Of a DNA stretch of 64,000 bases, positions 27,021-36,354 are shown in pieces. The DNA is taken from positions 62,001-126,000 of the forward strand of contig NZ_VDDA01000014.1 of assembly GCF_006151805.1 (NCBI RefSeq), written 5' to 3'. The notes under the pieces were generated by a model. That model had not been told where the DNA came from. It worked only from the letters and a program-made list of their open reading frames with translations, and made no database searches. This stretch comes from Methylobacterium terricola (GTDB lineage Bacteria > Pseudomonadota > Alphaproteobacteria > Rhizobiales > Beijerinckiaceae). The translations under genes were made by a program, and so were the position numbers. How positions within the stretch are numbered: position 1 is the stretch's first letter; each line of letters begins with the position of its first letter.

Positions 27021-28502
27021 TCACGCCCCGGCGTCGGTGCCGTCCCCGGCCGTCTCGCCCGGCGGGCGCGCCGGGAACCAGTTGCCGTGGAAGCCCGGCG
27101 GGATCCGGTGCCCGAGGCGGATCCCGGCGACCGGCGGCGCCTCGAACGCGCGCGCATCGAGGATCGCGAAATCCGTCGTGTCGTGCGCGGTGTCGATGAC
27201 GAAGCCGACGAGCCAGCCTTCGTCCTCCTCGGCCTCCGGGTGCGCCGGCACGAAGACGAATTCCCCCGGGATGCGGTCGGCCCCGAACTCGTGCACACGG
27301 CGCCCGCCCGTCTCCAGGTCGTGCTTGTATATCTGCGTCGCGCCGGCGAGTTGCGTGTTGCCGTCGGCGGGGACGCTGACCGTGTAGAGATAGCGGTGGC
27401 TCTGCCCGAGGCGGCGCTCGTCGATGCGGGGGAATTCCTGCGCCGCGGGATCGAGCACCCGCCGCTCGACCCGCCGCGTCGCGGGATCGATCGTCCAGCG
27501 TTCGAGCCGGCCCGGGCGGTCGAGCCCGCCCGCGGCCGCGGTGAACACCGCCGCGTAGGCGACGACATCGAGGATCACCCGCCCGTCTGCGTCGTCGTAG
27601 GCGTTGGCGGCGTGGAAGACGAAGCAGGGCTCGACCTCGCACCACAGGATGTCGGCGCCGTCGCCGTCCTTGGGCAGGAGGCCCACCCGGGCCCTGTGGC
27701 CGGAATTCCAGCGAAACGGGAAGCGGTAGCCGGCCATCACAGCCGCCAGCGAGAACGTGACCGGCAGGTCGAGCACGATCACGAAGCGCGCCGTGATCGC
27801 ACAATCGTGGATGCAGGGGCCGTGCTCGACCGCGACCGGCATGTCCCGCACCACCCGCCCGGCCGGTGCGACGACGACGTGGCGGACGCTGTCCCAGATC
27901 CGGCCGTCATAGGCGATGGCGTGGGTCTCGCCGGTCAGCGGGTCGCGGTGCGGATGCCCGGTGAAGGATCCGGCGAGCGTCCCGTCGAAGGGGTTGTAGC
28001 ACTGCGCATCGAGGCGCCGCGAGAGCTCGACGGGGAAGCTGCCGGCCTCGACGACCGCGAAGATCCGGCCGCCGATCGCCACGACGTTGGTGTTGACGGT
28101 GTCGCTGCCGCCCCGCCGGGGCCCCGGCGCGGCCGGCCGTCCGAGCGCCGCGGCGGCGGTTCGCGAGCCGATCCAGCGGTTGCGGTACCACAGCGCCCGT
28201 CCGCCCTCGATCGCGAGGCCGTGCACCATGCCGTCGCCGAGGAACCAGTCGTGGCCCCGCGTCGCCGGACGGACGGGGTTGGCCCCCATCTTGAGGTAGA
28301 GGCCGTCGAGCCCGGGCGGGATCGCCCCGGTGACGGGCAGGGTCTCCAGCGACATCTCCTCGCGCATCGGTTCGTGGACGCCGACCACGAAGGGGTTTCG
28401 CGTTCCGGGCAGGCGCAGGCGGTTGCACGCCGCCCAAAGGCCGAGGCCCGCCTCGGCGGCGGCGCGGAAGGCCGACTGGACTCGGTTCGACATCGGCGGC
28501 AA
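27021..28502 (-). CDS. carotenoid oxygenase family protein (carotenoid/stilbene cleavage dioxygenase type)
   Basis: 493-aa protein of the RPE65/carotenoid cleavage oxygenase family, a seven-bladed propeller with one Fe(II). The four iron ligands can be placed: His in GHPHRDP (H183 or H185), H232 in GPCIHDCAITARF, H297 in FVFHAANAYDD and H472 in PPGFHGNWFP. The N-terminus has GLDGLYLKMGANPVRP and HDWFLGDGMVHGL, as in bacterial members. These enzymes split an alkene bond of carotenoids or of lignin-derived stilbenes. Methylobacteria are often carotenoid-pigmented, so either substrate is possible. It converges on the methyltransferase. Confidence 0.9.
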   Translation of the reverse strand: MPPMSNRVQSAFRAAAEAGLGLWAACNRLRLPGTRNPFVVGVHEPMREEMSLETLPVTGAIPPGLDGLYLKMGANPVRPATRGHDWFLGDGMVHGLAIEGGRALWYRNRWIGSRTAAAALGRPAAPGPRRGGSDTVNTNVVAIGGRIFAVVEAGSFPVELSRRLDAQCYNPFDGTLAGSFTGHPHRDPLTGETHAIAYDGRIWDSVRHVVVAPAGRVVRDMPVAVEHGPCIHDCAITARFVIVLDLPVTFSLAAVMAGYRFPFRWNSGHRARVGLLPKDGDGADILWCEVEPCFVFHAANAYDDADGRVILDVVAYAAVFTAAAGGLDRPGRLERWTIDPATRRVERRVLDPAAQEFPRIDERRLGQSHRYLYTVSVPADGNTQLAGATQIYKHDLETGGRRVHEFGADRIPGEFVFVPAHPEAEEDEGWLVGFVIDTAHDTTDFAILDARAFEAPPVAGIRLGHRIPPGFHGNWFPARPPGETAGDGTDAGA

Positions 28503-28689
28503 TCCCCGGATCAGGTGGCAGGCCGGAACGTCGTCGACCGGGGACCGCCCGGTTCCCGACCGCTGCGAGGACGGCCGACGGTTGCGTCATGCGTCCCGAC
28601 GGATCGTCGCCGGTGACGCGCCGGAACCGGGCGCGACCATGGACATTGGCTTGCGAGGCCGGCGCTCGTGCCGGTCGAGAGGGAAGACG

Positions 28690-28899
28690 ATGTCCGAGGA
28701 TACCGAAAAGCACCGTGCCTTGCTCAGTGTCCTCAAGGACGCACGCGGCAAGGGCGACGGCTCGTTCGAACAGGCGGTGGTGGACGCCTTCGAGCACGTC
28801 TTCGCCCATCTCGGACGGCTGAACGATCACGTCGCCCTCGGCGGTCCCGACGGCGGCGACCCCCACCTCAAGCCCGGCGAATCGCCGACCTTGCGATAG
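28690..28899 (+). CDS. small conserved-type hypothetical protein
   Basis: 69-aa protein, start MSEDTEKHRALLSVLKDARG with a purine-rich AGAGGGAAG upstream. It is mostly helical and polar (FEQAVVDAFEHVFAHLGRLN), has no membrane segment, and ends in a Gly/Asp/Pro-rich tail. High GC at third codon positions supports coding. It stands alone between two leftward operons. No function can be assigned. Confidence 0.55.
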   Translation: MSEDTEKHRALLSVLKDARGKGDGSFEQAVVDAFEHVFAHLGRLNDHVALGGPDGGDPHLKPGESPTLR

Positions 28900-29153
28900 G
28901 GCCGGAGCGCCGCTCGGATGGCCGCGGTCTCGGCGGCCGCGCCGTGGGGCCACGGGCGCGGACGCCATCGGCGGGGACACGGTGGCCGCTTTGCCGAGCG
29001 CCCCCCTCCGACGAAGCGGATGCCGGCGCGATCCACGACCCTGCCAGCCGCGGTGCGGACGGCCCCCCGATCCGTCGTCGCCCCGTCTTTCCGGGCGCGG
29101 ACCGGGCCTGCAAGGCCGCAACGGAGCGGCCGCGGCGCCGGGCTCACCCCCGG

Positions 29154-30479
29154 TCACGGACGGGCGAGGCGATGCTCGACCGCGTCGCGAAAATGGTACC
29201 AGCCGCTCACCACCGGCAGGAACCACGGCCTGCCGTCGTAGAACGGCACCGGCACGGGGGCGAAGGCCGGGGCGTCGAAGGCGCTCGGGCGGTTCTGGCG
29301 TCCGAGCAGCTTCAGCGCCGCCTGGTGCCCGAGATAGGTCATCAGCGCCACGCCGTTGCCGTTGCAGCCGACCGCGAAGTCGAGGCCGTCCTGCCGGCCG
29401 AGATGGGCGAGCTTGTCGGCGGTCATGCCGACCTTGCCGCTCCAGCAATGGGTGATCCGCACCTCCGCGAGCTGCGGCCAGACCGCCCGCATCAGCGCGT
29501 GCAGCTTGGGTGCGGCCTCGCGCTCCGGCAACGTGAACATGCCGGGCCGGCTGCCGAACAGGAGCCGGGTGCCGTCCGGCGAGGGCCGCGCATAGATCAG
29601 CTCGCGGCGCGAATCGGTGATCATCCGCCGGCCCGGGTTGATCTCGTCCATCAGGGCGCGCGGCAGCGGCTCGGTGGCGATCTGGTAGCTGCGCACCGGC
29701 ACGACGCGCTTGCGCAGGTAGGGGCTCGCCCGGTCGCTGTAGCCGTTGGTGCCGTAGAGGACGTGCCGGGCCCGGATCCGGCCGCGCCCGGTCTCGACCG
29801 CGACATGCCCGTCATCCAGGGGCCCGACCGTGAGCACCGGGGCGTGCGAGCGCAGGGTCGCGCCGTGGCGCCGGGCGAGGCCGCGCAAGGCGCGGTGGTA
29901 CTTGCCCGGATGCAGGCCGCCGTAATCGTCGATGACGATGCCGCCATGGTAGAAGTCGGTCCGGGTCACCTCGTGCTGGCGGCTCCTCGGGATCTCGTGG
30001 ACGGTGACGCCGGTATGGCGCGCCAGCAATTCGCCGTTGCGGCGCAGGCGGTCGTAGTGGCGCGGCACGTAGGCCGCGAAGTAGCGGCCGACGACGCCGA
30101 GATCGGCATCGAGCGCCTGCTCGCGGATCAGCGTCTTCAGGTGCTCGTAGGAGGACAGCGAATCCTCCAGGAGGCGGGCCATGCGGGCGGCATCGATGCC
30201 CTTGATCGCGCCGCCGATCACCAGCTTCTGGCCGCTCGACACCATCCCCCCGGAGCGGGTCGAGGCGCCGGCGCCCAGCTCCTCGGCGTCGACCACGGTG
30301 ACCGACACGCCGTTGCGGGCGAGCTCCGCCGCCGCCGAGAGGCCGCAATAGCCCGAGCCGACGACGAGCACGTCGGTTTCCTCCGGCAGCGGGTCGCGGG
30401 CGGTCTCGGGCGCCGCGGCGTCCCACCAGTACGGATCGGTGGTGAAGCCCTCGGCGAGGAGGGCGGCGGGATCAGGCAT
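29154..30479 (-). CDS. FAD-dependent amine/amino acid oxidase (DAO family, PuuB/OrdL-like)
   Basis: 441-aa flavoprotein with an N-terminal [10 protein letters not shown] motif seen in gamma-glutamylputrescine oxidase-like members. FAD binding is at [20 protein letters not shown], then [22 protein letters not shown]-terminal [20 protein letters not shown] holds the flavin-capping segment. It overlaps the ABC ATPase gene by 8 nt at its start and is the last gene of the operon beginning at 36271. It would oxidise a C-N bond of an imported amine or amino acid; the substrate is unknown. Confidence 0.88.
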   Translation of the reverse strand: MPDPAALLAEGFTTDPYWWDAAAPETARDPLPEETDVLVVGSGYCGLSAAAELARNGVSVTVVDAEELGAGASTRSGGMVSSGQKLVIGGAIKGIDAARMARLLEDSLSSYEHLKTLIREQALDADLGVVGRYFAAYVPRHYDRLRRNGELLARHTGVTVHEIPRSRQHEVTRTDFYHGGIVIDDYGGLHPGKYHRALRGLARRHGATLRSHAPVLTVGPLDDGHVAVETGRGRIRARHVLYGTNGYSDRASPYLRKRVVPVRSYQIATEPLPRALMDEINPGRRMITDSRRELIYARPSPDGTRLLFGSRPGMFTLPEREAAPKLHALMRAVWPQLAEVRITHCWSGKVGMTADKLAHLGRQDGLDFAVGCNGNGVALMTYLGHQAALKLLGRQNRPSAFDAPAFAPVPVPFYDGRPWFLPVVSGWYHFRDAVEHRLARP

Positions 30480-31236
30480 GGAGGGCCTCCGAAGCGGGGC
30501 GGAGCGAGGACAGGAAGCCCTGCGTGCGGGCGTTTTGCGGAGCGCCGAAGAGGGCGGCGGGAGGCCCCTCCTCCACGATGGCGCCGTCGGCCATGAAGAC
30601 GACGCGGTCGGCGACCTCGCGGGCGAAGCCCATCTCGTGGGTCACGACCACCATGGTGGTGCCGTCGCGGGCGAGCCCGCGCATCACGTCGAGCACGTCG
30701 ACGATCGTCTCGGGGTCGAGGGCGGAGGTCGGCTCGTCGAACAGGATCGCCTTCGGCCGCATGGCGAGCGCCCGCACGATCGCGACCCGCTGCTGCTGGC
30801 CGCCCGAGAGCGCGCTCGGATGGTCCTCGGCCTTGTGGGCGAGGCCGACCCGGGCGAGCAGCGCGCGGGCCTGCGCCTCGGCCTCCGCCCGCGACAGGCC
30901 GAGGCGGCGCATCGGCGCGAGCGTCATGTTGCGCAAGACCGTGAGGTGCGGGAACAGGGCGTAATCCTGGAACACCATGCCGATCTCGGTCCGCAGGCGC
31001 TGCCAGGCGCCCTCGTCGCCGAGCTCGACCGAGCGGCCGGCGACGCGAAGGCTCCCGGCATCCGGCCGCACCAGGCCGTTGATGCAGCGGATGAGCGTGC
31101 TCTTGCCCGACCCGCTCGGGCCGATCAGCACCACGACGCTGCCGGCCGCGACGTCGAGGTCGATGCCGTGCAGGGCCCGGAACGCCCCGAAATGCTTGGT
31201 CAGCCCGCGCAGGGAGAGGAGCGGTTCCGGCGTCAT
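30472..31236 (-). CDS. amino acid ABC transporter ATP-binding protein
   Basis: 254-aa PAAT ATPase: Walker [10 protein letters not shown] near residues 38-46, [38 protein letters not shown] and [20 protein letters not shown]. It is separated from its two permeases by the lyase gene, an unusual order, but is the only ATPase in this operon and so should energise them. The ATG at 31234-31236 overlaps the lyase stop by 4 nt, and its end overlaps the oxidase gene. Confidence 0.92.
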   Translation of the reverse strand: MTPEPLLSLRGLTKHFGAFRALHGIDLDVAAGSVVVLIGPSGSGKSTLIRCINGLVRPDAGSLRVAGRSVELGDEGAWQRLRTEIGMVFQDYALFPHLTVLRNMTLAPMRRLGLSRAEAEAQARALLARVGLAHKAEDHPSALSGGQQQRVAIVRALAMRPKAILFDEPTSALDPETIVDVLDVMRGLARDGTTMVVVTHEMGFAREVADRVVFMADGAIVEEGPPAALFGAPQNARTQGFLSSLRPASEALHA

Positions 31237-32732
31237 GCGGCGAGTTCCCGCACCGCGCGCTTGAGCGCGTCGCGCGTCGCCTGGAGCCCCGTGCGCCGGG
31301 CGACGAGGGCGGCGCGGCGTGCCTCGAGCCGGGCTTGCGCGGTCTCGACCGACCGGGCCACCGCCTCGGGCGCCGGGCCGCCCGGCAGGGTGCGGGCCGC
31401 GACGCTGAAGCCCGGATCGAGGCTGCGCCGCACGGCGTCGTCGGTGAGCCCGAGGGCTCGGCCGGTCTGCTCTTCCGCGGCCTTGTCGACCATCGCCGGC
31501 GTGATCCCGTCGGCGCTGAGGCCGGCATCCATCGCCGCCCGCACCACGGCGCCGACGACGTGGTGCGCCTCCCGGAAGGACAGGCCGGCCTCGCGCACCA
31601 TCAGGTCGGCGAGGTCGGTGGCCGAGGCGAAATCCTCGGTGACGCGCCGGCGCATCAGGGCGGCGTTCGGGCGCGCCGTCGCGATCACGAGATCGAACAG
31701 CGCCAGGCAGCGCAAGCCCTCCTCGCCGGCCTCCCACACGCCCCGCATCGTCTCGCGGTTGCCGTCGATCGTGTTGGTGAAGTGCGTGCCCTTCACGGCG
31801 CTCGCCGCCGCCACGTAGAGGCCGAGCATCTGGCCGGCCTTGCCCTTCAGGTGCTCCAGCACCACCGGATTCTTCTTCTGCGGCATGATGCTGGAGGTGC
31901 CGGTGACCCGGTCGGGGAACTCGATCGTCTGGAACTCGTGCGAGACCAGCACGTGATAATCCTGCGCCACCCGGCTCCAACTGACCGCGACCTGCGACAG
32001 GGCGGCCAGGATCTCGAGGCCGAAATCGCGGGTCGCGACGGCGTCGAGGGCGTTCTCGACCAGGCCCTCGAAGCCGAGGCTCGCCGCCAGCCCGTGCCGG
32101 TCGATCGGAAAGGCGGTGCCGGCGAGCGCGCCGGCGCCGAGGGGAGAGAGGTTGGTCCGCGCCCAGGCATCCGACAGGCGGCCGGAATCGCGGCCCAACG
32201 CCTGCGCCACCCCGGCGAGGTAGAAGCCGTAGGTCACGGGCTGCGCCGGCTGGAGATGGGTGTAGCCGGGCATCACCACGTCGCGGAAGCGATAGGCGCC
32301 GTCGAGGGCGTGCTCCTCGACCGAGAGCAGGGCCTGGCCGGCGTCGAGCAGCAGGTCGCGGGCCCGCATCCGGTCGAGGGCCGAGGTCAGGTCGTTGCGG
32401 CTGCGGGCGATGTGCATCCGCCCGCCGGCATCCGGGCCGATCAGCCGGATCAGCTGGGCCTCGTAGTTGAAGTACGAATCCTCGCGCTCCGGATCGAGCG
32501 GGACGGCGCCGGCCCCCTCCCCTTCCATCCGCAGGAGGCCCGCCGCCAGGGTCCGGGCCGCCTCCGGGGCGATCAACCCGCACCGCGCCAGCATCAGCAC
32601 GTGGGCCTGGTTGAGGTCGGTCATGGCGGCGAACACGGCGTGGAAGTCCCGCGCCAGCCGCGGGGCGTAGATGTGCTCGCACACCTCCGGGGCGACCGGC
32701 TCGGTGAGCCGGCGGCTGACCTTCGATTCCAT
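31233..32732 (-). CDS. argininosuccinate lyase family protein, probably not ArgH
   Basis: 499-aa member of the fumarase/aspartase/argininosuccinate lyase superfamily. The signature loop is [20 protein letters not shown], with the catalytic Ser in it. [20 protein letters not shown] and [20 protein letters not shown] give the other two conserved regions. The family cleaves C-N bonds of aspartate-type adducts, releasing fumarate. Its place between amino acid permeases and ATPase, in an operon with a PLP enzyme and an amine oxidase, argues for catabolism of an aspartyl or succinyl conjugate rather than arginine synthesis. EDDS lyase is a known catabolic branch of this family. Confidence 0.85.
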   Translation of the reverse strand: MESKVSRRLTEPVAPEVCEHIYAPRLARDFHAVFAAMTDLNQAHVLMLARCGLIAPEAARTLAAGLLRMEGEGAGAVPLDPEREDSYFNYEAQLIRLIGPDAGGRMHIARSRNDLTSALDRMRARDLLLDAGQALLSVEEHALDGAYRFRDVVMPGYTHLQPAQPVTYGFYLAGVAQALGRDSGRLSDAWARTNLSPLGAGALAGTAFPIDRHGLAASLGFEGLVENALDAVATRDFGLEILAALSQVAVSWSRVAQDYHVLVSHEFQTIEFPDRVTGTSSIMPQKKNPVVLEHLKGKAGQMLGLYVAAASAVKGTHFTNTIDGNRETMRGVWEAGEEGLRCLALFDLVIATARPNAALMRRRVTEDFASATDLADLMVREAGLSFREAHHVVGAVVRAAMDAGLSADGITPAMVDKAAEEQTGRALGLTDDAVRRSLDPGFSVAARTLPGGPAPEAVARSVETAQARLEARRAALVARRTGLQATRDALKRAVRELAA

Positions 32733-32748
32733 GGCTGAGACCTTTTTG

Positions 32749-32762
32749 TTAGATCTTAGATC
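32749..32762. promoter_or_regulatory. tandem TTAGATC repeat upstream of the lyase gene
   Basis: TTAGATC occurs twice in direct succession, with AGATCT nested in it, 17 nt before the lyase ATG in the 55-nt gap after the second permease gene. It may be an internal operator or promoter element that uncouples the lyase-ATPase-oxidase part from the transporter genes. No known regulator was recognised. Confidence 0.35.
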
Positions 32763-32787
32763 CGCGGCCGGTCGGTCGCGTCGCGCG

Positions 32788-33525
32788 TCAGGGAAGCTGC
32801 GGGGCGGGGGCGGGCGAGGCGACCGCCCCGGCGGGAGCGGGCCGGCTCTGGGTCCGGCCGAGGCGCCGCTCCAGCCAGCGGCCGAACCAGGACAGGCCGG
32901 AGCAGATCACGAAGTAGGTGACGAGGACGGCGCCGTAGACCAGGAAGGCGGGGTTGCGGCCCTCCATCATCGTGGTCCGCTCGACGATGATCTGGCCGAC
33001 CTTGAAGAACTCGCCGACGCCGACGAGCGCACCCAGCGACGTGGCCTGGATCAAAAGCGTGAGCAGCCCGACGAAGGGCGGCAGGATGGCGCGCAGCGCC
33101 TGCGGGCCGGTGATGAAGCCGTAGACCTCCCAGGTCTTGAGGCCGAGCGCCGCAGCGCTCTGCCACTGGTGGCGCGGCACCGCGTTGAGGCCGCTGCGCA
33201 CGATCTCGGCCCCGTTGGCGCTGCCCCAGAGCGACAGGCCGACCGTCACCGCCCAGAACGGCGTCAGGTCGAGCCCGGCCAAGGGGGCGACGAAGAACAC
33301 CAGGAAGATGTTCACGATCAGCGGGATGTCGCGAAACAGCTCGACCCAGACCCGCACCAGGACGCGCAAGGACCGGAACCGCAGGGTGGCGGCGATGCCG
33401 AGAAGCCCGGACAGGACCGTGACGAAGAGAAGCGTGGTGAGCGAGAGCGCCAGCGTCATGCCGAGGCCCTGCAGGATGAACGGCAGGTTCTTGAGGAGGA
33501 GATCCAGACCGGCCAGGGGATTCAT
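32788..33525 (-). CDS. amino acid ABC transporter permease
   Basis: 245-aa PAAT permease with about five membrane segments. VELFRDIPLIVNIFLVFFVA and the coupling loop AEIVRSGLNAVPRHQWQSAA are typical. The C-terminal 25 residues are a Pro/Ala-rich tail that extends past the normal end of the family. It begins 15 nt after the other permease. Part of the third importer. Confidence 0.91.
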   Translation of the reverse strand: MNPLAGLDLLLKNLPFILQGLGMTLALSLTTLLFVTVLSGLLGIAATLRFRSLRVLVRVWVELFRDIPLIVNIFLVFFVAPLAGLDLTPFWAVTVGLSLWGSANGAEIVRSGLNAVPRHQWQSAAALGLKTWEVYGFITGPQALRAILPPFVGLLTLLIQATSLGALVGVGEFFKVGQIIVERTTMMEGRNPAFLVYGAVLVTYFVICSGLSWFGRWLERRLGRTQSRPAPAGAVASPAPAPQLP

Positions 33526-33540
33526 GGGCGCCCTCCCCTC

Positions 33541-34203
33541 TCAGTGCCGGAACGGCGCGTTGAGCCGGAACTCGAGCCGGCTCGCGAGGAACGACAGGAC
33601 GAGGACCAGCGCGAGATAGATCACGCAGATCGCCGCGAACATCTCGATCGTGCGGAAATCCATCGAGATCCGGTCGATCGCCACGTAGGTCAGCTCGGCG
33701 AGCCCGATCGCCTGGAGGTAGGACGAGTTCTTCAGGAGCGAGATCGCGGTGTTGAGCATCGCCGGCAGCGCCACCCGGATCGCCAGCGGCGCGGCGACGA
33801 GGTGGAAGAACCGCCACGGCGTGAGCCCCAGCGCGTACGACGCCTCGCGCAGGCCCTTGCCGACGGTCGCGAGGCCGCCGCGCAGGTTCTCGACCTGATA
33901 GGCCCCCGCCCACAGGGTCAGGCAGAGCACGCCCGACCAGAACAGCGACAGCTTCAGCCCGATGCCGGGCAGGCCGTAGAAGATGAAGAACAGCTGCGCC
34001 AGCATCGGCGTGTTGCGGATGAACTCGACATAGGCCCGCACCGCGGGATCGAGGACCGGCACCTCCATCACGCGCGCGGCCGCGCCGAGGAGGCCGACGA
34101 GCACCGACAGCACGATCGACAGGAGGCTGACCTGGATCGTGAGCCACAGGCCGCGCATCAGCGCCGGCCCCTGCGCCATCAGGTAGGCGAGATCGAAATC
34201 CAT
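33541..34203 (-). CDS. amino acid ABC transporter permease
   Basis: 220-aa PAAT permease starting MDFDLAYLMAQGPALMRGLW. It has EFIRNTPMLAQLFFIFYGLP and the coupling loop ENLRGGLATVGKGLREASYA. The open frame continues far upstream, but the family N-terminus fixes the ATG at 34201-34203, 65 nt after the binding-protein stop. Partner of the permease at 32788. Confidence 0.91.
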   Translation of the reverse strand: MDFDLAYLMAQGPALMRGLWLTIQVSLLSIVLSVLVGLLGAAARVMEVPVLDPAVRAYVEFIRNTPMLAQLFFIFYGLPGIGLKLSLFWSGVLCLTLWAGAYQVENLRGGLATVGKGLREASYALGLTPWRFFHLVAAPLAIRVALPAMLNTAISLLKNSSYLQAIGLAELTYVAIDRISMDFRTIEMFAAICVIYLALVLVLSFLASRLEFRLNAPFRH

Positions 34204-34268
34204 GCCGGCATCCCTCGCGGTCGGGGCGGGATCGGGGCGGCCGTCGTGGGCCGCCCGGCTCGTGGCGG

Positions 34269-35123
34269 TCAGCGTGCGGTCGGCTTCGGCTTGGTGAAGG
34301 CGTCGGCGTAGAACGGGCGCAGGTCGGCCGGCACCCACTTGTCGACCCACTTGGCATAGAGCCCGTCCGCCTTCATCCGGGCGAGCGCCGCGTCGACATA
34401 GGTCAGCCATTCGGGTTCGTTCTTGCGCAGGCCCGCGGCGGCGTCGGTGACCGCGAAGGACTCGCCGACGAGGCGCAAGGACGGGTCCTTGGCGGCGATC
34501 ACCACCAGCGTCGCGGCGTCGTGGGTGTAAGCCTCGCCGCGGCCCTGCTTGAGCGCCTGGAGCGCGTCCGAGGCGGTGTTGAGCCGCAAGGTCTCGACCT
34601 TCGGCATGGTGTCCTCGAACCACTTCGCCTGGGTCGAGCCCTTGAGCATGACGACGGTCTTGCCGGCGACGTCGTCCAGTTTGCGGATCGGGCTGTCCTT
34701 CGCCACCAGCATGTCGGAGCCGCCCCACCGATAGGGCTTCGAGAAATCGATCACCCGGGCGCGCTCCGGCGTCACCCCGAGGGTGGCGAGCAGGATGTCG
34801 ACCTTCTTGCCCATCAGCTGGGGGATGCGGTTCTCGGCGGTGACGCAGGTCAGCTCGATCTTGTCGGGGGCGCCGAACGCCCAGGCGGCGATCTGGATCG
34901 CCATGTCGGTCTCGATCCCGGCGAAGTTCCCGGATTCGTCCTTGTAGCCGTAGGGCGGCTGATCGCAGCGCACGCCGGCCCGCAGGACGCCGGCGGCCTG
35001 GATCGCCTTCGGCAGCGGCGGCAGCGCTTGCGCCGCGGCGGCGGACAGGCCGGCGGCGAGGGCCGTGGCAGCGAGAGCGAGGCGGATCGAGGCGGTTCTC
35101 GTGAGGTGCCGGAGCAAGGTCAT
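34269..35123 (-). CDS. amino acid ABC transporter substrate-binding protein
   Basis: 284-aa family 3 binding protein. The signal peptide runs from MTLLRHLTRTASIRLA to AAAQA near residue 34. The mature start has AAGVLRAGVRCDQPPYGYKD, then TLGVTPERARVIDFSKPYRW and a DAATLVVIAAKD segment. A cysteine in the first ligand strand (VRCDQPP) is uncommon in this family. The ATG (35121-35123) overlaps the stop of the PLP enzyme by 4 nt, so the enzyme and receptor are translated together, a strong hint that they act on the same compound. Confidence 0.91.
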   Translation of the reverse strand: MTLLRHLTRTASIRLALAATALAAGLSAAAAQALPPLPKAIQAAGVLRAGVRCDQPPYGYKDESGNFAGIETDMAIQIAAWAFGAPDKIELTCVTAENRIPQLMGKKVDILLATLGVTPERARVIDFSKPYRWGGSDMLVAKDSPIRKLDDVAGKTVVMLKGSTQAKWFEDTMPKVETLRLNTASDALQALKQGRGEAYTHDAATLVVIAAKDPSLRLVGESFAVTDAAAGLRKNEPEWLTYVDAALARMKADGLYAKWVDKWVPADLRPFYADAFTKPKPTAR

Positions 35124-36271
35124 CGGGTTCCCCTGTGGTCGAAAGGCGGCGTCTGCGCCGTGGCGGCGGTCTCGTCCCGGTCCATGGCGCCCGCGCCGGA
35201 CCCGGTGAGCACCGCGACCGCGTGGCGGCCGGCGAGGGCGCCGTCGGCCCCGAGCGCGACCAGTGCCGCGAATGCGGCGGCGGCGGAGAGCTCGGCGTGG
35301 AAGCCGGCCCGGCCGAGGCGCGCTTGCGCCGCCCGAGCGGCGGCATCGTCCGCCACGACCGCCCTCCCCCGGCTCTCTCGCAGGGCGTGGAGCGCCTGGA
35401 ACGTCACCGTGTCGCCGCCGATCGAGAGCTGCGCCGTCCGGCCCGGGAAGGATTCGCGGTAATCGGCTCCGGCCAGCACGCGGGCGAGGCGCGGGAACGG
35501 CTCGGCGGCGACGAGGCAGGGTACCCCGCGCCCGAGTTCGAGAAAGCCGAGCAGGAGCCCCGACAGGAGGTCGCCGCGGGCACACGGCACGACGACGAGA
35601 TCGGGCAGGCCGTGGGCGGCGATCTCGACGGCCAGCACCTTGTAGCCGGCGATCCCGAACGGGTTGGTGCCGATCGCCGGCATCCGGTAGTTGGTGGCGG
35701 CGAACGCGCCCTCGGCGACGCGCCGCCCGACATGGCGCCAGCGCGCCGCGCCGTCCGGAACCTCGACGAGCCGGGCGCCGTGGGTCCGGATCGCCCGGCG
35801 CGCGCCGGCCGGCATGGAAGGGGTGGTGACGATCTCCGACGGCAACCCGGCCCGCGCCGCGTAGGCGGCGAGCGAGAGCCCGGCATTGCCGCTCGACGCG
35901 CCGACGACCAGAGGGGCGCTGCGCTCACGCGCCCGCGCCATCAGCGGGGCGCTCATCCGGTCCTTGTGCGAGCCGGTCGGGTTGCACCATTCGAGCTTCA
36001 GCGACAGCCGGCCGAGGCCCGCATCGGCCGCGAGGTCCGGCGCCTCGACCTGCGGTGTTCCCCCCTCCCCCAGCGAGACGGCATCGGCCGAAGGCAGGAC
36101 GATCCGGCCCGGCGCGGCATCGGAAAAGACCAGCCTGAGGTTCGCCGCGTGCCCCTCGGCGGCGCAGGCCGGGCATCCCCCGTCGTCATCGGCGATCGGG
36201 AGCCCGACATCGCAGCGCAGGCAGGCCATCCCGCTCGGGAACTGCCTCTGTACGGCTGTGTGCTCGATCAT
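35120..36271 (-). CDS. threonine synthase-like PLP-dependent lyase
   Basis: 383-aa fold-type II PLP enzyme resembling threonine synthase and diaminopropionate-type lyases. It begins with a CxxC zinc-ribbon-like pair (CLRCDVG, CPAC), as in many threonine synthase paralogues. The PLP lysine is in WCNPTGSHKDRMS, the phosphate-binding loop in GASSGNAGLSLAAYAARAG, and a late LTGSGAGAMD closes the site. It is the first gene of the operon, divergent from the LysR gene. True ThrC acts on phosphohomoserine; in this catabolic setting an elimination or deamination of an amino acid side chain is more likely. That role is inference. Confidence 0.85.
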   Translation of the reverse strand: MIEHTAVQRQFPSGMACLRCDVGLPIADDDGGCPACAAEGHAANLRLVFSDAAPGRIVLPSADAVSLGEGGTPQVEAPDLAADAGLGRLSLKLEWCNPTGSHKDRMSAPLMARARERSAPLVVGASSGNAGLSLAAYAARAGLPSEIVTTPSMPAGARRAIRTHGARLVEVPDGAARWRHVGRRVAEGAFAATNYRMPAIGTNPFGIAGYKVLAVEIAAHGLPDLVVVPCARGDLLSGLLLGFLELGRGVPCLVAAEPFPRLARVLAGADYRESFPGRTAQLSIGGDTVTFQALHALRESRGRAVVADDAAARAAQARLGRAGFHAELSAAAAFAALVALGADGALAGRHAVAVLTGSGAGAMDRDETAATAQTPPFDHRGTR

Positions 36272-36354
36272 GGCGCGCAGTGTGAAAGATCTCGCTCCAT
36301 CTGGTCAAATGCCGGATTTTGCAGATGCTATTCACCGCCGATATGGGGGAATGC

